This document shows, piece after piece, positions 16,594-24,954 of a stretch of 42,217 bases of DNA; position 1 is the stretch's first letter, and every line of letters starts with the position of its first letter. The notes beneath the pieces are model-generated. The model searched no databases. It was not told where the DNA came from and saw only the letters and a list, made by a program, of their open reading frames with translations. The stretch is taken from NCBI GenBank assembly GCA_910585945.1, contig CAJUHZ010000020.1:1-42217 (forward strand), read 5' to 3'. The position numbers and the translations under genes are program-made. Source of the DNA: an uncultured Bilophila sp. (GTDB taxonomy: Bacteria; Desulfobacterota; Desulfovibrionia; Desulfovibrionales; Desulfovibrionaceae).

Positions 16594-16944
16594 TCACTCC
16601 TGCAATACGGCGCAGATGCTCTTGTAGGCGTCGGTAACGCTGGTCATCATTCTGACGGCTTCATCCCACTCGCCGGCGCGGATGTGCTGTTCCTGCCGCA
16701 CCACCAGCCTGTGCATGGCTTCGCAGCCCAGCGTTCCGCACACGCTTTTCAGGGTATGCACGGCAACGCCCGCGCCTTCCCTGTCATCGGCCGTGATGGC
16801 TTCGACAAGCTGGACATAGCTTTTTTCATCCAGAAATTTTTTCAGATACCGTTCAAGCATGGCTTCGTTGCCCATGAAGCGTTCCAGCGCGTTGTCCACG
16901 TTGATGCCGCCCCCGTGCAGGCGGGTCTTTCGTTCCTTATCCAT
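16594..16944 (-). CDS. Stand-alone HPt phosphotransfer protein
   Basis: 116 residues, all-helical. The phospho-His lies in VHTLKSVCGTLG (near residue 62), preceded by YLKKFLDEKSYVQLVEAI. Shuttles phosphate between a hybrid-kinase receiver and a final response regulator. It starts 12 bases after the HD-GYP regulator stop and lies before the kinase on the same strand, so the three are probably one phosphorelay. The other two hybrid kinases in the window also lack HPt domains and might share it. Confidence 0.93.
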   Translation of the reverse strand: MDKERKTRLHGGGINVDNALERFMGNEAMLERYLKKFLDEKSYVQLVEAITADDREGAGVAVHTLKSVCGTLGCEAMHRLVVRQEQHIRAGEWDEAVRMMTSVTDAYKSICAVLQE

Positions 16945-16956
16945 GACTGTTCTCCT

Positions 16957-18057
16957 TCATGCGAACGGATTGCTTGATTCGTTGCTGTAGAGTTGGCGGA
17001 TCTGCCCTTCAATGATCCGGAACGCTTCGAGCAGCTTCGGGTTGAACACGCCGCACTCGCCGTGGCAAATCATGTCGAGCGCCGTGTCGGGATCAAAGGC
17101 TTTCTTGTACACCCGCTTGCTGACAAGCGCGTCGTACACGTCGGCAATGGAAACAATCTGCGCCCAGGGCGAGATCGCGTCGCCCTTCAGGCCGTCCGGG
17201 TAGCCGCGGCCGTCCCAGCGTTCGTGATGGTGCCGGGCGATGTCGTACGCATATTTGAAAAACGGCAGTCCGCGCATCTGCGGAATACGCTCCAGAAGCT
17301 CTCCGCCCATGCTGGTATGCGTCTTCATGATGTCGTATTCTTCCGGCGTAAGCCGGGCGGGCTTGTTCAGGATTGCGTCGGGGACGGAAATCTTTCCCAC
17401 ATCATGCATGATTGCCGCCAGCGAAATCTGCTGGATGACTTCTTCGGAATAATCGCACCCCCACGGAGAGTGTTTGAGAAAGAGGTTTGTGATATCGTGA
17501 ATGCGTCGGACATGCTCGCCCGATTCTCCACTGCGGAATTCAATGGCGGTGGAGAGGGATTCGATCATCCCCATGTTCAGTTTCAAAATCTGTTCGGTCT
17601 GTTGCAGAATCTGGTCTTTCTGATGATCGACCACATTGCTCAGGCGTTTGCGCGCCGCATACAGTTCAATGACGGAATTGACCCGCCGCTGCACGATATA
17701 CGGCGACACAGGCTTGGGGATAACGTCCATCACCCCGAGTTCATAGGCTTTTTTGATGATCTGGCTGTCTGTCTCGCCGGTGATGAGGAAGATGGGAATC
17801 TGGGAGGCGACCTGGGTCTTGCTCAGTTCTTCCAGCACCTCGATGCCGCCCATGACCGGCATGACGACATCCAGCAGAACGGCGCACAGTTCGGTCCGGT
17901 GCTTGTTCAGTTTGTCAAGCCCTTCCCGGCCGTTTTCCGCTGTTTCGATGCGGTAGGTCAAACCGAAAATATTTGCCAGAACGTCGCGATTCAGTTCATT
18001 GTCGTCCACAATCAGAAGCATGCCTGATCCCGCTCTCCGTGCCACTGGAGCATTCAT
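16957..18057 (-). CDS. Response regulator with HD-GYP domain (RpfG type)
   Basis: 366 residues. Receiver about 12-130: VDDNELN, phospho-Asp in VLLDVVMPVMGG near 62, IPKPVS. A helical linker follows, then HD-GYP from about 160: HVRRIHD, IMHDVGKI near 217, HHERWDGRGYPDGLKG near 274. All motifs expected for a c-di-GMP phosphodiesterase are present. Family role: phosphorylation-controlled hydrolysis of c-di-GMP, often affecting motility and biofilm. The start is uncertain: ATG 18057 has no RBS, and ATG 18021 (MLLIVDDN) is also possible. First gene of the phosphorelay unit. Confidence 0.94.
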   Translation of the reverse strand: MNAPVARRAGSGMLLIVDDNELNRDVLANIFGLTYRIETAENGREGLDKLNKHRTELCAVLLDVVMPVMGGIEVLEELSKTQVASQIPIFLITGETDSQIIKKAYELGVMDVIPKPVSPYIVQRRVNSVIELYAARKRLSNVVDHQKDQILQQTEQILKLNMGMIESLSTAIEFRSGESGEHVRRIHDITNLFLKHSPWGCDYSEEVIQQISLAAIMHDVGKISVPDAILNKPARLTPEEYDIMKTHTSMGGELLERIPQMRGLPFFKYAYDIARHHHERWDGRGYPDGLKGDAISPWAQIVSIADVYDALVSKRVYKKAFDPDTALDMICHGECGVFNPKLLEAFRIIEGQIRQLYSNESSNPFA

Positions 18058-18266
18058 AAGTATTCAAGATCAAATGAAAAAAGTGAAAAAGAAACACTCG
18101 TGCGCCGCTGGGGCGCTTCAAGACGAACATGCTTTCGTCGCGTGCCGACAGCGGCGCGCTGAGGCAGCTATATCACAAAGAGAGGATCAAAACAACCGAG
18201 GCCGCGGCTTGTCCCGTGGGGCGAGCGGAATTTGACGCGGCAAACATTGCCGATTACTGTCTGTGC

Positions 18267-18408
18267 GGAAGCCATTTCACAATTCGCATGAAATGGCTTC
18301 CAACGCCGGACGAGATCCGGCGCGGCGCGAAAAGCGCCGTGAATGAGCCAAAAACAATGTTTTTTGGCGAATGATCTTCATGATTCAGCCTGAAGGCTGA
18401 ATCATGAA
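18267..18408. repeat. Hairpin cluster, copy 2, leader of the DUF1640-like gene
   Basis: Three strong hairpins. 18267-18279 pairs with 18289-18301 (13 bp perfect). 18347-18354 pairs with 18361-18368 (8 bp, GCCAAAAA arm). 18377-18390 pairs with 18395-18408 (14 bp perfect, TGAA loop). A weak GCCGGA/TCCGGC stem lies between. Immediately after comes ATGAAATGAGTTC (18404-18416), which recurs in inverse orientation at 31601-31613 before the ATPase gene. Homologous in part to 3059-3090. The rest of 18058-18266 holds nothing recognised. Confidence 0.72.
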
Positions 18409-18438
18409 ATGAGTTCTGCGGACAGCAAGGGAGACGTT

Positions 18439-18780
18439 ATGGCCGTCATTGCCTTTGATACTCTGGCGTACGCCCGCAAGCTTGAAGAAGCGGGCTTTAC
18501 CCGTCGGCAGGCCGAAATCCAGGCTGAAACCATGCGCGAGCAGGCGGAAGCGCAGAACGTCCTCCTGCAAAAAACGCTGGACAAATACGACGAAGCCAGC
18601 CGCAAGGATCTCGCCACAAAGGGAGATATCCAGGACGTGCGCGGGGAAATTTTGCGGCTGGAAAACAAAATCGAAGCCAACAAGCACGAAATCCTGAAAT
18701 GGGTGATCGGCACAATGGTTGCCCAGACAGCGCTTATCGTTGCCGTCATCGGCGTGGCGATCGCGCTTGTCGTCAAATAG
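18439..18780 (+). CDS. DUF1640-like coiled-coil membrane protein
   Basis: 113 residues. The N-terminal motif MAVIAFDTLAYARKLEEAGFTRRQAE is typical of DUF1640/CCDC90-like proteins. A Glu/Gln/Lys-rich coiled coil covers about 18-85, and one C-terminal TM segment (about 92-110) ends with LVVK. Membrane-anchored coiled coil; function in bacteria not established, and such genes are often sporadic. GGGAGAC before ATG 18439 decides the start; the in-frame ATG at 18409 lies inside the hairpin element. The leader is shared with the ATPase at 31.6 kb. Confidence 0.85.
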   Translation: MAVIAFDTLAYARKLEEAGFTRRQAEIQAETMREQAEAQNVLLQKTLDKYDEASRKDLATKGDIQDVRGEILRLENKIEANKHEILKWVIGTMVAQTALIVAVIGVAIALVVK

Positions 18781-18843
18781 GCGGTCCGCAAACATCCTGA
18801 CGACGTCCCTGCCCGGGGTCTGCTGACGCTGCGAGAAGGTTTG

Positions 18844-18876
18844 CCCTCCGCCAGGGAAAAGCCTTTTTGCGGAGGG
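18844..18876. terminator. Bidirectional terminator hairpin
   Basis: CCCTCCGC (18844-18851) pairs with GCGGAGGG (18869-18876), with an inner AAAAG/CTTTT stem. Lies between two convergent genes. Confidence 0.7.
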
Positions 18877-18953
18877 AGCGCGCTCTTGCTGCACCCGACA
18901 GGAACAAAAAGGTTTTGACGCAGGCAGGGCAAAAGCCGTAGCGTCGGCAGATC

Positions 18954-21605
18954 CTACAGGGTCTGCGACAATTTCACCAGACGCAACTCATGCGGGCCGA
19001 GCCACGGGGTGATCGCTCGCACGAGCGTGAGCGGAGAGAGATAACGCTCGGACCAGTCCGCCGTAAAGCGGATCTCGCTCGCATCTTCCCGCGTGATCGC
19101 CCGCGCCAGGGGGCGCAGATCGCTTTCAACCGTTCCCTTTTTGGTTTCCCGGCTGAAGAGAAAGGCAGGCGCGTCGGCAAAGGCGGCCCATGCTTCGCTG
19201 AAGGCGTGCGCGTCGGCCGGTTTCAGGCAGTGCAGGGCGAACGTCTCGTGCCGGCCGCCGAACGATTTGTCGTGGATGGGGATGGGCGTCACCTCAAGCG
19301 GACGCATCCCGCTGATCATGTGCGGGGCCAGACGCGCCATGACTTCGGCCGCGGACATCGGCTCCCGCAAGGTGACGGAAAACCATTCCGCGCGACTGTG
19401 CACGCCCACCGGCAGGGCGCGCCCGAAGGAAATGAGCGGCATGGGGTGAAAGCCCTGCGAAAAGCTCAGCGGAAGTCCGGCCCGCCGCATGGCCCGCTCA
19501 AGCAGGGTTTGCAGCTCCAGTTGACTGATGTAGGCGGCCTCGCCTTCCTTGCTGTGCCAGATGCGGTAGCGTACGGCCCGGGCGATCAGCGCCGGGGAAA
19601 GATGTGGGGCGGCGGGGCGTGCCTGCCGGGCGGGGCGCTCGGGCGGCGGAAGCGACGCTCCCTGATCCCGCGCGGGGAGATTGAGCCGGTTGCGGTACGG
19701 TCCGTCCGCGGCCGACAGGCGGGAGGGCCGGGCCGTGTCGCACGCGCCGCACTGGCGGCAGGCGGCATAGCGGCAATCTTCCGTGCGCGATCCGGCCAGC
19801 GCGCGCTCGCGCTCGCGCAGGAGAAAGGCGCGGGAAACCCCGGCTTCCAGATGATCCCAGGGGAGCGGCGCGGGGCGGCGCGGTTCGCCCGAACCCGACG
19901 TATCCTCCGGCGTATCCTCCGTACAGGGCGGCATGTCGGGCGCAAGGGAGGCGTCCCCGGCCTCTTCCAGAAAGACCGGACGGCCGCCGGTGCAGGCTTC
20001 CTCGCTCAGACCGTGTTCGGACAGGGCTTCCAGCCAGGGGTCCAGCCTGAAGTGATCCACCCAGCTCGCAAAGATCGCGCCCTTGCGGTAGGCGCTTTCC
20101 ACCACGTCGGCCAGGCGACGGTCGCCGCGGGAGAGAATCCCCTCAAGCCGACTCATGTCCGGCTCGTGCCAGCGGAGCTTCATGCTTTTTTCCGCACGGA
20201 AAAGATCGCGGAGGTACTGGATGCGGGCGCGCATTTCGTCCGGGGAGATTTGCGGCTCCCACTGGAAAGGGGTGAACGGTTTGGGGACAAAGGGCGAAAT
20301 GGCCGCCGTGATCTGGAGGCGGGGCCGGCCGGCGGCGTCGCGCGCCTTGCGGCACAGATCGGCTATGGCGTCCAGATCCTCGCGCGTTTCTCCGGGCAGG
20401 CCGATCATGAAATAGAGTTTGACCTGTTGCCAGCCGTAGGCCGCCAGCGCGCGGACATGATCCAGGAGTTCCTCTTCGGTGATTCCCTTGTTGATCACGT
20501 CGCGCAGGCGCCGGCTCCCGGCTTCGGGCGCAAGCGTCGCGCCGGTGCGGCGGATGCCCGCCATGCGCGCCATGATATCCGCGTCGATGGATCCGACCCG
20601 CAGCGAAGGGAGAGAGACGGAAACCTGCTCGGCCGCGCAGCGATCGGCCACGCCGAGAAAGAGCGTCTTGAGGGCGGAAAAGTCGCCGGTGCTCAGGGAG
20701 AGAAAGGAGACGTCGTCAAAGCCTGTTTCATCCAGGCATCCGCCCAGAATCCGCTCGATATCGGCAAGGCTCCGCTCCCGCGCCGGGCGGTAGAGAATGC
20801 CCGCCTGGCAGAAGCGGCAGCCGCGCGTGCAGCCGCGCGCGATTTCCAGGCTCAGGCGGTTGTGCACCGCGCCGAAAGGCACGACCTGTCGTTGCGGGTA
20901 GGGCGCGGCGTCCAGGTCCGCCACCACGCGGCGGGTGGGGCGCGGCGTGTCGGGGAAAAGCGGGGTCAGCCTTCCTTCGGCGTCGTGCGTGTACAGGCCG
21001 GGGGCATAGATGCCGGGAATTGCCGTCGCCTCCCGGATCAGCCGGGAGCGGGTCCAGCCGGCCTCTCTGGCGCGGATGAGCAGATCGCACAGTTCGGGCA
21101 GCATGGCCTCGCCTTCACCGAGCAGCATGAGATCCATGAACGGCGCAAGCGGCTCCGCGCTGATCGCGCAACCGCCTCCGGCTGCAATGAGCGGGCAGGC
21201 CGCGAGATCTTCCCCCCGATCCGAGCGGCGGAGGGGAATGCCCGCCAGATCCAGCATGTACAGCACGTTGGTGAAGCACAGTTCGTGCGTGACGGCAAAA
21301 CCGAGCAGGTCCGTTTCGCCCAGCGGCGTGTCGCTTTCCAGCGTGGCCAGGGGGACGCCGTGCGCCCGCAGGAGATCCCCGGCCTCGGGCGAGGGCGCGA
21401 ACACGCGCTCCGCGGCGATATCTTCCCGCTCGTTGAGGATGCCGTAGAGGATTTTCTGCCCCAGGTAGGACATGCCCACCTCGTACAGATCCGGAAAGGC
21501 CAGGGCGCAACGCAGGCGCACACTGCCCGGAGCCTTGCGGATCGCGCCTTCTTCAATGCCGATGTAATGGCTGGGGTGGGGGAGCAGGGGGAGGAGTTCT
21601 TTCAT
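18954..21605 (-). CDS. Radical SAM protein fused to TIGR03936-type domain
   Basis: 883 residues. The N-terminal region (about 1-240) is a cobalamin-binding-like or UPF0313-type leader. The radical SAM core has CTRGCRFCQAG near 257-267, the three Cys that bind a 4Fe-4S cluster, then VSFLSLSTGDF, APEAGSRRLRDVINKGI and YFMIGLPGE. A Pro/Arg-rich linker (about 560-680) contains CRYAACRQCGAC, possibly another metal site. The C-terminus (about 680-870, YRIWHSKEGEAAYISQLELQ, FSQGFHPMPLISFG) matches the DUF2344/TIGR03936 family, often a separate protein near rne/rng. Substrate unknown; a link to RNA or ribosome modification is only suggested by context in other genomes. Confidence 0.88.
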   Translation of the reverse strand: MKELLPLLPHPSHYIGIEEGAIRKAPGSVRLRCALAFPDLYEVGMSYLGQKILYGILNEREDIAAERVFAPSPEAGDLLRAHGVPLATLESDTPLGETDLLGFAVTHELCFTNVLYMLDLAGIPLRRSDRGEDLAACPLIAAGGGCAISAEPLAPFMDLMLLGEGEAMLPELCDLLIRAREAGWTRSRLIREATAIPGIYAPGLYTHDAEGRLTPLFPDTPRPTRRVVADLDAAPYPQRQVVPFGAVHNRLSLEIARGCTRGCRFCQAGILYRPARERSLADIERILGGCLDETGFDDVSFLSLSTGDFSALKTLFLGVADRCAAEQVSVSLPSLRVGSIDADIMARMAGIRRTGATLAPEAGSRRLRDVINKGITEEELLDHVRALAAYGWQQVKLYFMIGLPGETREDLDAIADLCRKARDAAGRPRLQITAAISPFVPKPFTPFQWEPQISPDEMRARIQYLRDLFRAEKSMKLRWHEPDMSRLEGILSRGDRRLADVVESAYRKGAIFASWVDHFRLDPWLEALSEHGLSEEACTGGRPVFLEEAGDASLAPDMPPCTEDTPEDTSGSGEPRRPAPLPWDHLEAGVSRAFLLRERERALAGSRTEDCRYAACRQCGACDTARPSRLSAADGPYRNRLNLPARDQGASLPPPERPARQARPAAPHLSPALIARAVRYRIWHSKEGEAAYISQLELQTLLERAMRRAGLPLSFSQGFHPMPLISFGRALPVGVHSRAEWFSVTLREPMSAAEVMARLAPHMISGMRPLEVTPIPIHDKSFGGRHETFALHCLKPADAHAFSEAWAAFADAPAFLFSRETKKGTVESDLRPLARAITREDASEIRFTADWSERYLSPLTLVRAITPWLGPHELRLVKLSQTL

Positions 21606-21673
21606 CTGACTGCCTGGCCTTCATCCGGCCGTTATCCGGTTGTGCGTCCGTTTGTCGCTTTCGCCCCGGGGCG

Positions 21674-21727
21674 AAAAAACGCGAAAAGCCTTTTCACGAC
21701 GCGCCGGGCGCGCCCTGAAAAGGCTTT
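21674..21727 (-). terminator. Rho-independent terminator of the 22-25 kb unit
   Basis: Perfect 12-bp stem AAAGCCTTTTCA (21685-21696) with its complement at 21716-21727 and a GC-rich loop that can fold on itself. On the minus strand it is followed by TTTTCGCG and a T6 tract. It sits 15 bases after the stop of the minus-strand gene ending at 21743. Confidence 0.88.
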
Positions 21728-21742
21728 ACGGGGGAAAAAACG

Positions 21743-22078
21743 TCACTTGATGATGCTGCTCACCTTGCCCGCCGGGTTGGTTCCGGCCAGGTGCAGACCA
21801 CTGCCGGAAAGCGTGAGGTTGGTGCACGCTTCAAAATACTTGGTTTCCAGATCGTCCGGCAGGCGCTTGTATTCGTAGAGAAAGTGGCGCGCGGAGATCA
21901 CGCCCTCGAATTCCTGTTCAAAGGGATATCCGTAGGGGAGCATCATCATCTGCACGCCCTGCTGGGTGGGAACAATCTGAAGAATGGCGACATCCTTGAG
22001 CGTGTCGGTCTCTGCATCGAATTTGCCGAGGGCAAGCTCACCGGTGACAAGTTTGACCAGGCGAACGGGTAGGGCCAT
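21743..22078 (-). CDS. Small protein, possibly Sm/SH3-like barrel
   Basis: 111 residues, no signal or TM. The opening VRLVKLVTGELALGKFD, then LKDVAILQIVPTQQGVQMMMLPYGYPF, resembles the strand pattern of small Sm-like barrels (gene product with 'tGE.v.G', then 'nP..i'). This is a fold guess, not an identification. ATG 22078 is decided by AAGGAG just upstream; a longer frame to 22144 lacks it. Follows the 925-residue TPR gene on the same strand by 65 bases and is followed by a strong terminator, so the two are probably one transcript. Confidence 0.75.
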   Translation of the reverse strand: MALPVRLVKLVTGELALGKFDAETDTLKDVAILQIVPTQQGVQMMMLPYGYPFEQEFEGVISARHFLYEYKRLPDDLETKYFEACTNLTLSGSGLHLAGTNPAGKVSSIIK

Positions 22079-22143
22079 GATTTTCTCCTTGCGAATCGTC
22101 TCTCGGAAAGAGGTAGGGGGTTGGGCTGATTCTGTCAAGCACA

Positions 22144-24921
22144 TTACCCTTCATCATCCGTCGTTTCTGTTTCGGTTTCCCCGAAGGACGGGGGCATGAG
22201 CAGGCCGGCCTTGCGCTTGGCGGCCTTTTCCTCCTCGCGCATCCGCACGGCTTCCCTGATGCGTTCCAACCTGGCGCGCTGCATTTCCTCGCGTTGCGCC
22301 TTGGCGTTGGCCACAAGCGCGTCGCGCCGCTTTTCAAACACGAGCGTGGTGCGCAGGGCGGCGATGCCGAGCGACATGACGCTCAGGATGATCACCAGCA
22401 CCTTTTGCAATTCCCAATGGTTTTCGCGCAAAATGGCCTTCAGCCAGCCGAGGCCGAATTGATCCCCGAATATGGCGATGCTCGGCACCCCGATGATGCA
22501 CAGCACGATCCCCACAACTTCCACCCAGAAGAACGTGCGCGCCAGAATGAGCACAAAGAGCGTCGAATCGCGCACCACCCTGAGGAAGCGCAGGCGTTTT
22601 TCCAGCTTGGTGAGCAGATCCACAATGGTCGGCACATAGGCCTGGGCGCGTTTGAACGCTTCGGCCTCATGAAAGTTGGATCCGAAAGCCCAGTTGATGA
22701 TCCCGGCGCATTCGTTGAAATCCCGGTTGAATTCCACAAGAACCTTGGGGAAGGGGAACCAGGCCGCCTCGTCGCGGATGGTTTCGAGAATGCCGAGGTA
22801 ATTTTTGAACCGCGCCTTGAGGTCCTCGATTTCGGCCTGGATCTGGGTGGTGAGATCCTTTTCGATGAGCGGCCGTGTGCGCACCACGTTGAGGTAGGCG
22901 AGGTAATTGTCCATGGCGGTCTGGCCGCTCAGCTCAAGCAGACGCCGGCGCAGGTTGTGCGCGGTGGGGTGATCCTGCGAGAACCAGTTGTCCACCTCGG
23001 TAAGCAGGCGCTCGACTTGCGCCTTTTCCTCTTCGGCCAGGCGTTTGCTGTCCAGCCAGTGCGGATGCAGGGCGGTGAGGATGAGCAGGTGCCCGCGCTC
23101 AAGCTCCGGATCGATGAGGAAGCGGTTGAAAATGGTCGGATCCTGCTCGATCATGTGCAGGATGCGCGGCTGGATCTGCTCCGCAAAGCCCATTTTTACC
23201 CGGCAGACCACCTGACGGTATTCGGCCTCCTGCCACTGGGGGTAGAGGCGGAGAACATTTTGATAGATTTCCGAGGCTTCCGAAAAACGGCCCTGGATTT
23301 CCAGAATGCGCCCCTGCAGGAGCAGGTACCATGCCTGGCACAGGCTTGATCCAGCCAGGGATTCGGCCTCCTTCCAGGCTGTCTGGGCTTTCGGCAGATC
23401 TCCCAGTTCCACGCAGCAGAAGCCGAGGAGGGCGCGGAGGCGGTGATCGCGCGGGTTGCGCTGGATGGAGGCGCGGAGATCCTTTTCAAAGGGCGGCAGT
23501 TCCGCCGGGTGCAGCTTGCACAGCCGTTCCAGAAAACCCCAGGCGGGGCTGTCGTCTCTGGAGGCGACATCCTTGCCGTTTGCCCAGTCGTGCGCCGAGG
23601 ACGGAAATTCCCGGCTGGTGGTGAGCCATACGCGTTCAATGATGCGCGTCTGCAGGGGCAGGTTGATTTCAAAAATCATGCGCATGAGCCGCCCTTCGGG
23701 CGACGTTTCTTCCAGAATCTTGGCGTAGCCGGGCACGCCTGTTTCCGCAAGCTGTTTTTCAATGCCTCGAAAGGCTTCATTGATGCCTTCGATGGACATG
23801 TCGGAAAAATCTTTCCACAGTTCCGCGCCGGAAAGACGCATGGTCCGCGTGGGGCAGGAGCCGGCGTCGTGATTGCGCGCGCCGCAGTAGAAGCAGCCCC
23901 CGCCGTCCCCGAAGACAAGTTGCCCCGCCACCAGGACCGGAATGGCCCCGTCCGTCAGGGGGCCCCCCTCGCCCAGGGCCACGGTGCACCAACTGTCCAT
24001 GGAAGAGTGGGTGCTGGAGAAATGCAGATCGGTGATCTGGAATCCCTCACCGAGCAGAAAGGCGTTGCGGTAGCTCATGTACGGAAAATCCGGCATGAGG
24101 TTGTTCCAGTTGATGCCCACCTTTTGCGGCAGTTCGTTGTTGAAGTTCAATCCCTTGCGATCCACCACCACGCAGACGCAGGGCCAGTAGTCGGGCTGGC
24201 TTTTGGCCTCTCCGATAAAGGTGAGCACGTCGCGCATCCAGGTGCGGAGCAGGCGGAGGTTTTCCAGCGGGAGCATGATGAAGTTGTCATGCAGGATGTA
24301 TTTCAGCTTGAGGCGCTGCTGGATCTCCTCGATCTTGGAGGACATGAAGCGCCAGCCCGCCTGAAAGCGCTTGTCCAGCGGGTTGCCAAGCGGCCGCATG
24401 AGCGCGTACCATCCCTGCGCCGACGTGTAGGGCAGGCGGGCGTCGGCTTCGAGGTGCTCCCATTCCTGCACGGCCATGCCCTTGAGCTGGGTTCCCTTGC
24501 TGTAGGAAATGCCGGGTTGCAGACCTGCCGCCTCCCGCGCCTTGGGATGCACCCAGATCTGGAGGGACTGCGGCACAAGAATTTCCTGCCGCGTCAGGCC
24601 GGAGTCGATGTTCAGCGACATTTCGCGGCGCACGCTGAGCAGCAGCCGGCCGGGGATGACCTGGATGGAAACCGGCAGCGAGTTGAACTGCGCCCATACC
24701 GCCAGACGCGCCAGGGCAAGAAAGACGTCCGCCGAAAAAAAGAACCACAGCGACTGATCGCGATCGCTGACGACGGAAAGCCCGCCGTAATCCTGAAGCG
24801 TCTGCGGCACTGCCGTGTCCAGATCGCCCTCCCAGCAGATCCACAAGGCAAGACCGGCGGAACTCATGTGCACGTCTTTGACTGAAGGCAAACGCTGGAA
24901 CAAGTCTGAAATCAACGGCAT
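22144..24921 (-). CDS. Large TPR protein with zinc knuckle and C-terminal TM hairpin
   Basis: 925 residues; family not recognised by name. About 1-335: globular, with PilZ-like or Cache-unrelated strands I cannot place. Near 342-356 is CFYCGARNHDAGSC, an exact C-x2-C-x4-H-x4-C zinc-knuckle pattern. TPR-like helices lie at about 455-570 (LLGFCCVELGDLPKAQTAWKEAESL split by repeat units; GRFSEASEIYQNVLRLYP). Two TM stretches follow (about 787-815 and 838-856), then a very basic/acidic coiled tail. No N-terminal signal, so the bulk is cytoplasmic and anchored by the C-terminal hairpin. Its start is only 33 bases from the divergent moaE-like gene. Function unknown; the zinc knuckle suggests nucleic acid or protein binding. 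Confidence 0.8.
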   Translation of the reverse strand: MPLISDLFQRLPSVKDVHMSSAGLALWICWEGDLDTAVPQTLQDYGGLSVVSDRDQSLWFFFSADVFLALARLAVWAQFNSLPVSIQVIPGRLLLSVRREMSLNIDSGLTRQEILVPQSLQIWVHPKAREAAGLQPGISYSKGTQLKGMAVQEWEHLEADARLPYTSAQGWYALMRPLGNPLDKRFQAGWRFMSSKIEEIQQRLKLKYILHDNFIMLPLENLRLLRTWMRDVLTFIGEAKSQPDYWPCVCVVVDRKGLNFNNELPQKVGINWNNLMPDFPYMSYRNAFLLGEGFQITDLHFSSTHSSMDSWCTVALGEGGPLTDGAIPVLVAGQLVFGDGGGCFYCGARNHDAGSCPTRTMRLSGAELWKDFSDMSIEGINEAFRGIEKQLAETGVPGYAKILEETSPEGRLMRMIFEINLPLQTRIIERVWLTTSREFPSSAHDWANGKDVASRDDSPAWGFLERLCKLHPAELPPFEKDLRASIQRNPRDHRLRALLGFCCVELGDLPKAQTAWKEAESLAGSSLCQAWYLLLQGRILEIQGRFSEASEIYQNVLRLYPQWQEAEYRQVVCRVKMGFAEQIQPRILHMIEQDPTIFNRFLIDPELERGHLLILTALHPHWLDSKRLAEEEKAQVERLLTEVDNWFSQDHPTAHNLRRRLLELSGQTAMDNYLAYLNVVRTRPLIEKDLTTQIQAEIEDLKARFKNYLGILETIRDEAAWFPFPKVLVEFNRDFNECAGIINWAFGSNFHEAEAFKRAQAYVPTIVDLLTKLEKRLRFLRVVRDSTLFVLILARTFFWVEVVGIVLCIIGVPSIAIFGDQFGLGWLKAILRENHWELQKVLVIILSVMSLGIAALRTTLVFEKRRDALVANAKAQREEMQRARLERIREAVRMREEEKAAKRKAGLLMPPSFGETETETTDDEG

Positions 24922-24954
24922 GGCTGACCCGTAACCTTATTTGGAGAGTCTGTG

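Noticed and set aside
18990..21878. A 962-codon open frame on the plus strand opposite the radical SAM gene
   Set aside because: It mirrors the high-GC third-position pattern of the real minus-strand gene, has no RBS or recognisable motif, and the minus strand encodes clear radical SAM motifs.
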